NCBI GenBank assembly: GCA_947488815.1
Contig: CANLCC010000060.1
Location: 1 to 11,208 of the forward strand
Length of the DNA stretch: 11,208 nucleotides
Source: CAIQIA01 sp945861105
Lineage (GTDB): Bacteria > Cyanobacteriota > Cyanobacteriia > PCC-6307 > Cyanobiaceae
Direction: 5' to 3'
Positions 5,784 through 11,208 of the stretch are shown here, one piece after another. Every line of letters starts with the position of its first letter. Positions within the stretch are counted from its first letter, which is position 1. A program made the translations under genes and the position numbers. The notes beneath the pieces were generated by a model. The model saw only the letters and a list, made by a program, of their open reading frames with translations. It had not been told where the DNA came from and searched no databases.

Positions 5784-6794
5784 GGCATCCCCGAGCCAGT
5801 CCTGGGGCCGGGTGAACAGATCCGTCAGCAACGCTTCGCGGCTGCCGGCGGCCGGTGTGTAGGCGTACTCCCAGCGCACCAGAGGCGGCAGCGACATCAG
5901 GATCGATTCGGTGCGGCCATTGGTCTGCAGACCGAAGATCGTGCCGCGGTCGAAGACGAGGTTGAACTCCACATAGCGGCCCCGCCGGTAGAGCTGGAAC
6001 TGCCGCTCCCGCTCCCCCCAGGCCACGGCCTGGCGGCGTTCGACGATGGGCACGTAACTGGGCAGAAAGGCCTGGCCGCAGGCGGCGGCCAGGGCGTGCA
6101 GCGACTCCCAGTCGCGGGCCGGGGTCAGGTCCGCCCCGAGGCGGGCGGCCGGCCCCTGGGGATCCTGGCCGCGATACAGGGCGCCGCCGGGCTCCTGATA
6201 GTCGTAGAAGATGCCGCCGACTCCGCGGGTCTCACCGCGGTGCTTCAGATAGAAGTACTCATCACACCAGGGTTTGAACACCGGGTAGCAGGCGGGATCG
6301 ACGCTGTCACAGGCCTGCTTGAGGGTGGCGTGAAAGTGCCTGGCGTCCTCCAGGAAGGGATAAAAAGGCGTCAGGTCGGCGCCGCCGCCGAACCACCACA
6401 CCGGCCCCGCCTCGAAATAGCGGTAATTGAGGTGCACCGTGGGCAACCAGGGACTGCGGGGGTGCAGAACCATCGACGTGCCGGTGGCGAACCAGCGGTG
6501 GCCCGCTGCCTCGGGTCGCTGCCCCAGGATCGACGGGGGCAGGCTTTCCCCCTCCACCTCGGAAAAGTTCACCCCTCCCTGTTCAAAGATCCGGCCCTCC
6601 CGCAGCACCCGTGAGCGACCGCCCCCGCCCTCCGGCCGTTCCCAGCTGTCCTCGCGGAAGCGCCCTTCGCCGTCGAGGTTCTCCAGGCCGGCACAGATGC
6701 TGTCCTGCAGCCCCATCAGCAGGGCCTTCATGCGTTGGCGGGAATCGGCCGGCGGTGGGGTGAGGGTCACGGATTCATGGGGCGATGCCCACAC
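5742..6794 (-). CDS. hemF: Oxygen-dependent coproporphyrinogen III oxidase
   Basis: Converts coproporphyrinogen III to protoporphyrinogen IX with O2, by two oxidative decarboxylations, on the shared heme/chlorophyll pathway in the cytoplasm. Family blocks are all present: DSWERPEGGGGRSRVL near the N-terminus, FEQGGVNFS, TVHLNYRYFE, WWFGGGADLTPFYP, HRGETRGVGGIFYDY and GRYVEFNLVFDRGTIFGLQTNGR, then SLPPLVRWEY. The length of 350 residues is normal for cyanobacterial HemF. The start is uncertain: GTG at 6794 is the longest, and a second in-frame GTG at 6770 would remove eight residues; neither has a strong Shine-Dalgarno. The gene is divergent from mrp across a 95-base spacer and overlaps the amidase-like gene tail to tail. 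Confidence 0.97.
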   Translation of the reverse strand: MWASPHESVTLTPPPADSRQRMKALLMGLQDSICAGLENLDGEGRFREDSWERPEGGGGRSRVLREGRIFEQGGVNFSEVEGESLPPSILGQRPEAAGHRWFATGTSMVLHPRSPWLPTVHLNYRYFEAGPVWWFGGGADLTPFYPFLEDARHFHATLKQACDSVDPACYPVFKPWCDEYFYLKHRGETRGVGGIFYDYQEPGGALYRGQDPQGPAARLGADLTPARDWESLHALAAACGQAFLPSYVPIVERRQAVAWGERERQFQLYRRGRYVEFNLVFDRGTIFGLQTNGRTESILMSLPPLVRWEYAYTPAAGSREALLTDLFTRPQDWLGDASLLERCAPHGAIG

Positions 6795-6889
6795 CCTTTC
6801 AGGCCCACCCGACCCGGGACAAGGGCCTGTAAGCGGCTGTCATGGCTTCCCTGCCTAGGATCAGAGGAACAGCGGCGGGATGAGAGGGC
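6795..6889. promoter_or_regulatory. hemF / mrp divergent promoter spacer
   Basis: The 95-base spacer between two divergent starts must hold promoters for both. On the plus strand TAGGAT at 6856-6861 is a good -10 candidate for mrp, placing a start about 20-25 bases before the ATG, but no matching -35 at 17 bases is visible. CCTAGG (6854-6859) is a short palindrome overlapping it. I see no convincing minus-strand hexamers for hemF. Confidence 0.35.
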
Positions 6890-7948
6890 ATGGTCACGGC
6901 GGAAGCGGCCCGGCAGGCCCTCGCGGATCTGAGGGACGCCGGCAGCGGCCGCAGCCTGCTGGAGCTTGGCTGGCTCGCGAATCTGCGCCTGCAGGGGGAC
7001 AGGGCCCTGATCGATCTGGCCCTGCCTGGTTTCGCCGCCTCCCAGAGGGACACCATCGTCGCCGGGGTGCGCGACCGGCTGGAGGGCCTCGAGGGGATCA
7101 GCTCGGTGCAGTTCGAACTCAGGGACGCGCCGGCGGGCCCGGCGGCGGGCCCGAACCTGCAGCCGATCCCTGGGGTGCGCTCGGTCATTGCCGTCAGCTC
7201 CGGCAAAGGCGGGGTGGGCAAGAGCACGGTCGCGGTGAACCTGGCCTGCGCCCTGGCCGCCGAAGGCCTGCGGGTCGGTCTGCTCGATGCCGACATCTAC
7301 GGCCCCAACGCTCCGCTGATGCTCGGGGTTGCCGACCGCACACCAGCCGTGAGCGGCAGCGGCGACAGCCAGCGGCTGGAACCGATCGACACCTGCGGTC
7401 TTGTGATGGTCTCGATGGGTCTGCTCATCGGCCCTGACCAGCCGGTGATCTGGCGGGGGCCGATGCTCAACGGCATCATCCGCCAGTTTCTGTATCAGGT
7501 CGAGTGGGGTGACCGGGACGTGCTGATCGTCGACCTGCCCCCCGGCACCGGCGATGCCCAGCTCAGCCTTGCCCAGGCCGTGCCCATGGCCGGTGTGGTC
7601 ATCGTCACCACCCCCCAGCAGGTGGCCCTCCAGGACGCCCGCCGCGGCCTGGCCATGTTCCGACAGATGGGCATCCCGATCCTCGGTGTGGTCGAGAACA
7701 TGAGCTGGTTCTCCCCCCCAGACCTGCCGGACCGGCGGTACGCCCTGTTCGGCAGCGACGGCGGTCAGACCCTGGCCGAGGAGGCAGGCGTCCCGCTGCT
7801 GGCGCGCATTCCGATCGAACTGCCGGTGCAGGAGGGGGGCGACTCCGGTCAGCCCGTCACCCTGGCCCGGCCCGACAGTGTCGCCGCGGTCGCCTTCCGC
7901 GGGGCCGCCCGGGCCCTGGTCCCCACCACCGACGGTCCCCGCTCCTGA
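6890..7948 (+). CDS. mrp: Mrp/ApbC-type P-loop ATPase, Fe-S carrier family
   Basis: Cytoplasmic P-loop NTPase of the Mrp/ApbC/NBP35 group, whose members carry or insert iron-sulfur clusters. The N-terminal domain (residues 1 to about 85) is DUF59/MIP18-like (LLELGWLANLRLQGD, then GLEGISSVQFEL). The deviant Walker A motif GKGGVGKST spans 105-113, followed by LLDADIYGPNAPLMLG, IWRGPMLNGIIRQFL, VDLPPGTGDAQLSL and VVENMSWF, all classical Mrp blocks. Length 352 is typical. Where many Mrp proteins have a CxxC after the ENMS motif, this one reads WFSPPDLPDRRYALFG, with no cysteines; the DUF59 Cys is also missing. I recall the same PPDLPD segment in other cyanobacterial Mrp proteins, so this is probably a lineage feature. 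It is four bases upstream of rodA, likely one operon. Confidence 0.94.
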   Translation: MVTAEAARQALADLRDAGSGRSLLELGWLANLRLQGDRALIDLALPGFAASQRDTIVAGVRDRLEGLEGISSVQFELRDAPAGPAAGPNLQPIPGVRSVIAVSSGKGGVGKSTVAVNLACALAAEGLRVGLLDADIYGPNAPLMLGVADRTPAVSGSGDSQRLEPIDTCGLVMVSMGLLIGPDQPVIWRGPMLNGIIRQFLYQVEWGDRDVLIVDLPPGTGDAQLSLAQAVPMAGVVIVTTPQQVALQDARRGLAMFRQMGIPILGVVENMSWFSPPDLPDRRYALFGSDGGQTLAEEAGVPLLARIPIELPVQEGGDSGQPVTLARPDSVAAVAFRGAARALVPTTDGPRS

Positions 7949-7952
7949 TCCG

Positions 7953-9227
7953 ATGCCAGTGCCCGGCCAGCGCCAGCGACTGTTCTCCCAGGGCCGCGGC
8001 CAGGCCCGGCGGCGGCCAGTCCCCGACCTGATCCTGTGGGGCGTGCCCGTGCTGATCACCCTGCTGGCCGGGGTGCTGATCGCCAGCACCCAGCGCGCCT
8101 CCAACCTCGCCGACTGGGAGAACCACTGGATCACGGGCGCGGTGGGCCTGGCGGTGGCCGTCGTGCTGTCGCGCGTCGACCTCCAGCGTTTCGAACAGCT
8201 GCTGCTGCCGATCTACGCACTCACCATCGCCAGCCTGGTGGCCGTGCGGGCGGTGGGCACCAGCGCCCTGGGGGCCCAGCGCTGGATCTCGATCGGAGGG
8301 TTGCACGTGCAGCCCTCCGAATTCGCCAAGCTGGCCGCGATCCTGCTGCTGGCGGGCTTGCTCGCCCGCCAGCCGATCGAGAAACCCGCCGACCTGCTGC
8401 GGCCCCTCGGGGTGATCCTGGTGCCATGGGCCCTGGTGTTCATCCAACCCGACCTGGGCACCTCGCTGGTGTTCGGTGCCATCTCCCTGGTGATGCTGTT
8501 CTGGTCAGGATTGACCCTGCCCTGGTTGCTGCTCCTGATCTCGCCCCTGCCGACGGCGATCGTGGCCGGGACGGTGCAACCGCTGCTGGTGCCCTGGTTT
8601 GTGGGGCTGGCCGTGCTGGCCTGGCGCAGCCTTCCCTGGAAACGCCTGGGGCTGGCGGTGGTGCTGGCGGTCAACGGCCTGTTCGCAGCCCTGACGCCCT
8701 ATCTCTGGTCCCACGGCCTCAGGGATTATCAGAAGGACCGGCTGGTCCTGTTCCTGGACCCCTCCAAGGATCCCCTGGGGGGCGGTTATCACCTGATCCA
8801 GAGCCGCATCGGCATCGGTTCGGGCGAACTGCTCGGCACCGGTCTGATGCGCGGTCACCTCACCAAGCTGCAGTTCATCCCCGAGCAGCACACCGATTTC
8901 ATCTTCAGTGCCCTGGGGGAGGAGACGGGGTTTGTGGGCTGCATGCTGCTGCTGGTGCTCTACGGAGCCCTCGCCTGGAAGCTGCTGCAGATCGCCGGCC
9001 GGGCCCGCACCGACTTCGAATCCCTGGTGGTGATCGGAGTGCTGGCCATGCTGGTGTTCCAGATCGTGGTCAACGTCTCGATGACCATCGGCCTCGGTCC
9101 GGTCACCGGCATTCCCCTGCCCTGGATGAGCTACGGCCGCTTCGCCATGCTCGTCAACTTCCTCTGCATCGGCCTGGTGGCCTCGGTCCAGCGTCGCTCC
9201 CAGCGGGGCGACCCCTTCCGCCGTTGA
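7953..9227 (+). CDS. rodA: RodA, SEDS peptidoglycan glycosyltransferase
   Basis: Polytopic inner-membrane SEDS protein that polymerises lipid II for lateral wall growth with a class B penicillin-binding protein, the Rod system. 424 residues with about ten membrane helices starting near residue 26. Family blocks: GAQRWISIGGLHVQPSEFAKL (107-127), IQPDLGTSLVF (164-174), DPLGGGYHLIQSRIGIGSG (273-291), LQFIPEQHTDFIFSALGEE (306-324; Asp315 matches the expected catalytic aspartate) and TGIPLPWMSYGRFAML (385-400). The SYGR form replaces SYGG of enterobacterial RodA; I recall SYGR in other cyanobacteria. The basic N-terminus (residues 5-24) is cytoplasmic. ATG 7953, four bases after the mrp stop, was chosen over upstream in-frame starts that would lie inside mrp. 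The next gene starts on the last bases of this one. Confidence 0.95.
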   Translation: MPVPGQRQRLFSQGRGQARRRPVPDLILWGVPVLITLLAGVLIASTQRASNLADWENHWITGAVGLAVAVVLSRVDLQRFEQLLLPIYALTIASLVAVRAVGTSALGAQRWISIGGLHVQPSEFAKLAAILLLAGLLARQPIEKPADLLRPLGVILVPWALVFIQPDLGTSLVFGAISLVMLFWSGLTLPWLLLLISPLPTAIVAGTVQPLLVPWFVGLAVLAWRSLPWKRLGLAVVLAVNGLFAALTPYLWSHGLRDYQKDRLVLFLDPSKDPLGGGYHLIQSRIGIGSGELLGTGLMRGHLTKLQFIPEQHTDFIFSALGEETGFVGCMLLLVLYGALAWKLLQIAGRARTDFESLVVIGVLAMLVFQIVVNVSMTIGLGPVTGIPLPWMSYGRFAMLVNFLCIGLVASVQRRSQRGDPFRR

Positions 9228-10600
9228 CCCCTCCCTCCCCACCGTCCCTGGCCGAGGTGCGCCAGGGTCTGGCGGAGGGCGTTCCGGCCGGCATCGCCGA
9301 CGAGGACGGCGCCCGCCGGCTGTGGTGGGCGGCCCTGTCGGTGCTGCAGGACGATCTGCTCAGCAGGGGCTGCCGCGAGGGGGTCTGGCTGGCTTCACCG
9401 CTGCCGGCCCTGCACGAGCCGGCCCTGCTGGAGCATCTGCACGGCTGGATCTGGACGCCCCCCGGCTGGGGCCAGCTGCAGCCCGAACTGCCGGCCGCTG
9501 ACCAGGGTCCGGCGGGGGCCGCGCCCCCCCTGACCCTGCTGCCCCTGCACCCCGAGGACGGCACAGATCCACTGCTGATGCTGATCAGCCCCCAGCTGCA
9601 GGTGGCCCTGGCCCTGGAGGGCCCCCCGGGCGCCCGAAGGCTGCTGGTGCGCTTCGAGGCACCGGTGCTGGCCAAGGCCCTCCAGCTTCTGGGCCAGCGG
9701 CTGCAGCACGACCATCCAGGCGCAGCCACCACCCTGCGCCACCAGCTCGACCACCTCGGTCCGCTGGCCAGCCCCGCCGGCTCCGGCGAGGGCTTCTGGC
9801 CCCGGCTGGCCGAACGGCTGGCGCTGGCGGCACCGGCCCTCACCCTGGTGAGCGCCCCCGATCCCGACGAAAGCAGCCCCCAGCTGCAGCTGCTCGAAGC
9901 CCTGGCCCACGAGGTCCGCACCCCGTTGGCCACCATCCGGACGCTGGTGCGATCGCTGCTGCGCCGCAGCGACCTGCCGTCCCAGGTGCAGCAGCGGCTG
10001 GACCAGATCGATGCGGAGTGCAGCGAACAGATCGATCGGTTCGGGCTGATCTTTCAGGCGGCCGAGCGGCGGCGCCAACCGGTGGGTGATCTGCGCCTGG
10101 CCCGCACCGACCTGGGATCCCTGCTGCTGCAGCTGATCCCAGCCTGGGAGCGGCGGCTGGCCCGGCGGCAGCTCACCCTCGCCGTGCAGCGGCCTGACCC
10201 GATGCCGGAGGTGCTGAGTGAGCCGGCGCTGCTGGAGAAGATGCTCACCGGGCTGATGGACCGGTTCAGCCGCAGCCTGCGACGGGGCACGCGGGTGCAG
10301 GTGGACCTGCAGGTGACCGGGGACCGGCTGAAGCTGCGGTTCGGCAGCGGCGACGGTGCTGCGGCCGACACCTCGCTGCCACCGCCACGGGAACCGGTCG
10401 GACCGGTGCTGAGCTGGGATCCGACCACCGGCAGCCTGCAGCTGAGCCCGGGGGCCACCCGCGATCTGTTCGCACGCCTGGGGGGGCTCTACACCGAACG
10501 GGCGGGCCGCACCCTCACGCTCTACCTGCCGGTGGCCGGCAATGTTGACGGGTGTGAAGAGAGCGCAGCACCCCGGGAAAGGCCCGATCGCAAGTGCTAG
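9224..10600 (+). CDS. Histidine-kinase-like protein with degenerate ATP-binding domain
   Basis: 458-residue soluble protein related to sensor histidine kinases. The H-box is clear: LLEALAHEVRTPLATIRTLV with His229, followed by a DHp-like helix pair to about residue 270. The catalytic half looks ruined. At the N-box position it reads EKMLTGLMDRFSRS (338-351), without the usual asparagines. The G1 position reads FGSGDGAA (373-380) instead of DxGxG, and no GLGL G2 motif precedes the final TLTLYLPVAG. Residues 1-220 are Leu/Pro/Ala-rich with no membrane helix and no domain I can name; a sensory-like fold is possible. Start: TTG at 9224 overlaps the rodA TGA (TTGA) and is the natural coupled start; upstream codons in this frame lie within rodA. 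It ends 32 bases before psaD. Possible roles are a pseudokinase, phosphatase or phosphotransfer partner, which is inference. Confidence 0.85.
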   Translation: MTPPSPPSLAEVRQGLAEGVPAGIADEDGARRLWWAALSVLQDDLLSRGCREGVWLASPLPALHEPALLEHLHGWIWTPPGWGQLQPELPAADQGPAGAAPPLTLLPLHPEDGTDPLLMLISPQLQVALALEGPPGARRLLVRFEAPVLAKALQLLGQRLQHDHPGAATTLRHQLDHLGPLASPAGSGEGFWPRLAERLALAAPALTLVSAPDPDESSPQLQLLEALAHEVRTPLATIRTLVRSLLRRSDLPSQVQQRLDQIDAECSEQIDRFGLIFQAAERRRQPVGDLRLARTDLGSLLLQLIPAWERRLARRQLTLAVQRPDPMPEVLSEPALLEKMLTGLMDRFSRSLRRGTRVQVDLQVTGDRLKLRFGSGDGAAADTSLPPPREPVGPVLSWDPTTGSLQLSPGATRDLFARLGGLYTERAGRTLTLYLPVAGNVDGCEESAAPRERPDRKC

Positions 10601-10603
10601 CTT
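10595..10603 (+). promoter_or_regulatory. Candidate extended -10 element for psaD
   Basis: TGCTAGCTT lies over the stop of the upstream kinase-like gene, about 30 bases before the psaD ATG. It fits an extended -10 (TGn then TAGCTT). No good -35 is seen at 17 bases; TTGACG at 10545-10550 is too far away. A strongly expressed photosystem gene would be expected to have its own promoter here, but the motif evidence is weak. Confidence 0.2.
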
Positions 10604-10632
10604 CCAGCCAAATCCTGTCCTGGACGACACCC

Positions 10633-11067
10633 ATGTCGGCTGGTTCCACCCTCACCGGTCAGCTCCCCGGCTACATCGGCAGCACCGGCGGCCTGCTCAA
10701 CGCCGCGGAGACCGAGGAGAAGTACGCCATCACCTGGACCAGCCCCAGCGCCCAGGCCTTTGAACTGCCGACCGGCGGCGCGGCCATGATGCAGGCCGGC
10801 GAAAACATCATGTACTTCGCCCGCAAGGAGCAGTGCCTGGCCCTCGGCACCCAGCTGCGCACGAAGTTCAAGCCCCGGATCGAGGACTACAAGATCTACC
10901 GGATCTACCCCGGCGGCGACACCGAGTTCCTGCATCCCAAGGACGGTGTGTTCCCCGAGAAGGTCAACGAGGGTCGCGCCATGGTGGGACACAACCCCCG
11001 CCGCATCGGCCAGAACCCCAACCCCGCCACCATCAAGTTCAGCGGCCGTCTTCCTTTCGATTCCTGA
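10633..11067 (+). CDS. psaD: Photosystem I subunit II (PsaD)
   Basis: Stromal-side (cytoplasmic) peripheral subunit of photosystem I that docks ferredoxin and stabilises PsaC. 144 residues, close to the usual cyanobacterial size. Diagnostic blocks: EEKYAITWTS, FELPTGGAAMM, FARKEQCLALGTQLRTKFKP, IEDYKIYRIYP, FLHPKDGVFPEKVNEGR, and the C-terminal MVGHNPRRIGQNPNP with KFSGRLPFDS, the form I associate with alpha-cyanobacteria. ATG 10633 (MSAGSTLTGQLPG) matches the known N-terminus; in-frame upstream codons from 10594 are not needed. No strong Shine-Dalgarno is seen (only GGAC upstream). It is followed by a strong intrinsic terminator, so transcription likely ends here. Confidence 0.98.
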   Translation: MSAGSTLTGQLPGYIGSTGGLLNAAETEEKYAITWTSPSAQAFELPTGGAAMMQAGENIMYFARKEQCLALGTQLRTKFKPRIEDYKIYRIYPGGDTEFLHPKDGVFPEKVNEGRAMVGHNPRRIGQNPNPATIKFSGRLPFDS

Positions 11068-11092
11068 CCAGCCGCGGTGAGGCATCCGTTGT

Positions 11093-11113
11093 CCCGGGCC
11101 CCCAACGCCCGGG
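11093..11113 (+). repeat. GC-rich hairpin downstream of psaD
   Basis: CCCGGGC (11093-11099) pairs with GCCCGGG (11107-11113) across a seven-base loop. It lacks a following T-run but sits seven bases before the main terminator, and may protect the psaD message 3' end or add to termination. Confidence 0.6.
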
Positions 11114-11119
11114 TCTTAG

Positions 11120-11147
11120 AAAGGCGGGGCATGACCCCGCCTTTTCT
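11120..11147 (+). terminator. Intrinsic terminator of psaD
   Basis: A perfect ten-base stem, AAAGGCGGGG (11120-11129) with CCCCGCCTTT (11135-11144), a five-base loop CATGA and a T-rich tail (TTTTC). The A-run before and T-run after the stem make it symmetrical enough to work in both directions, although nothing on the minus strand is seen to need it. Confidence 0.9.
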
Positions 11148-11167
11148 GTCCTTCCCGCAACCGCTGC

Positions 11168-11208
11168 ATGGCCATGCCTGATCGCGCCGATGTCCTGCGG
11201 CAGGCGGC
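11168..11208 (+). CDS. trpE: Start of a gene cut by the window edge, probably trpE
   Basis: After the terminator an ATG at 11168 (or 11174) opens a frame reading MAMPDRADVLRQA up to the window end. Thirteen residues are too few to identify a family from sequence. The trpE call (anthranilate synthase component I, first step of tryptophan synthesis) rests on conserved order: psaD is followed by a trpE-type gene in Synechocystis (slr0737-slr0738) and, as I recall, in picocyanobacteria, where the N-terminus often has an acidic-basic MPDR-like beginning. Confidence 0.45.
   Translation, partial: MAMPDRADVLRQA

Noticed and set aside
6767..8134. 455-codon minus-strand open frame opposite mrp and the start of rodA
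   Set aside because: Antisense shadow of clear Mrp and RodA genes; the translation is low complexity with no family motif.
8036..9223. Long open frame through rodA, in phase with the kinase-like gene, suggesting an 850-residue fusion
   Set aside because: It lies wholly over rodA in another frame and the translation is low-complexity Arg/Ala/Pro/Gly. GC-rich DNA lacks stops by chance. The real gene begins at the TTG overlapping the rodA stop.
9949..9956. HIP1 octamer GCGATCGC
   Set aside because: Only a single copy was seen in 11 kb, so it is not the iterated repeat of many other cyanobacteria and needs no separate feature.
9395..10630. 411-codon minus-strand open frame opposite the kinase-like gene
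   Set aside because: Gln-rich shadow. The plus strand carries the H-box motif and proper coupling to rodA.

Overview
The window looks like chromosome from a GC-rich unicellular picocyanobacterium of the Cyanobium / marine-type Synechococcus group. The pointers are a photosystem I PsaD gene with the alpha-cyanobacterial style of C-terminus, a CCB2/CCB4-type cytochrome b6f cofactor assembly protein, the cyanobacterial lipid-A-disaccharide-synthase-related protein, an oxygen-dependent HemF, strong G/C preference at third codon positions, and almost no HIP1 octamers (one GCGATCGC seen, at 9949-9956). Genus placement is inference from recognised protein families; no search was run.

Layout, left to right. 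The 3'-truncated aldo/keto reductase (1-689, minus) starts on the same CCATGG as a divergent 54-residue cysteine-motif protein (688-852, plus). That small gene is coupled by a TGATG junction to an exported six-cysteine protein (852-1391). A second small exported protein (1406-1738, minus) lies downstream of tRNA-Cys(GCA) (1844-1914, minus). Divergent from the tRNA is a GT-B glycosyltransferase-like LpxB relative (1959-3200), which converges on a ribonuclease D (3209-3871, minus). An A/T-richer divergent spacer then separates RNase D from a three-gene plus-strand cluster: a PadR-like winged-helix candidate (3954-4385), the b6f cofactor-assembly protein (4407-4961) and an exported amidase_3-like zinc hydrolase (4992-5783). 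The last overlaps, tail to tail, HemF (5742-6794, minus).

The right-hand third is a tight plus-strand run: Mrp/ApbC-type P-loop ATPase (6890-7948), RodA (7953-9227), a histidine-kinase-like protein whose ATP-binding lobe appears ruined (9224-10600), and psaD (10633-11067). A strong intrinsic terminator follows. After it, the last 41 bases open a new reading frame that by synteny is probably trpE.

Functionally the window mixes tetrapyrrole/photosynthesis assembly (HemF, CCB, PsaD), Fe-S protein maturation (Mrp), cell-wall growth and turnover (RodA, amidase) and RNA processing (RNase D, tRNA-Cys). I see no mobile elements, CRISPR arrays, phage genes or toxin-antitoxin modules. The most unusual items are the degenerate histidine kinase wedged between rodA and psaD, and the 0.7-2.5 kb stretch where several small cysteine-motif proteins, a Cys-rich 13-codon frame with a good ribosome binding site, and tRNA-Cys sit together.
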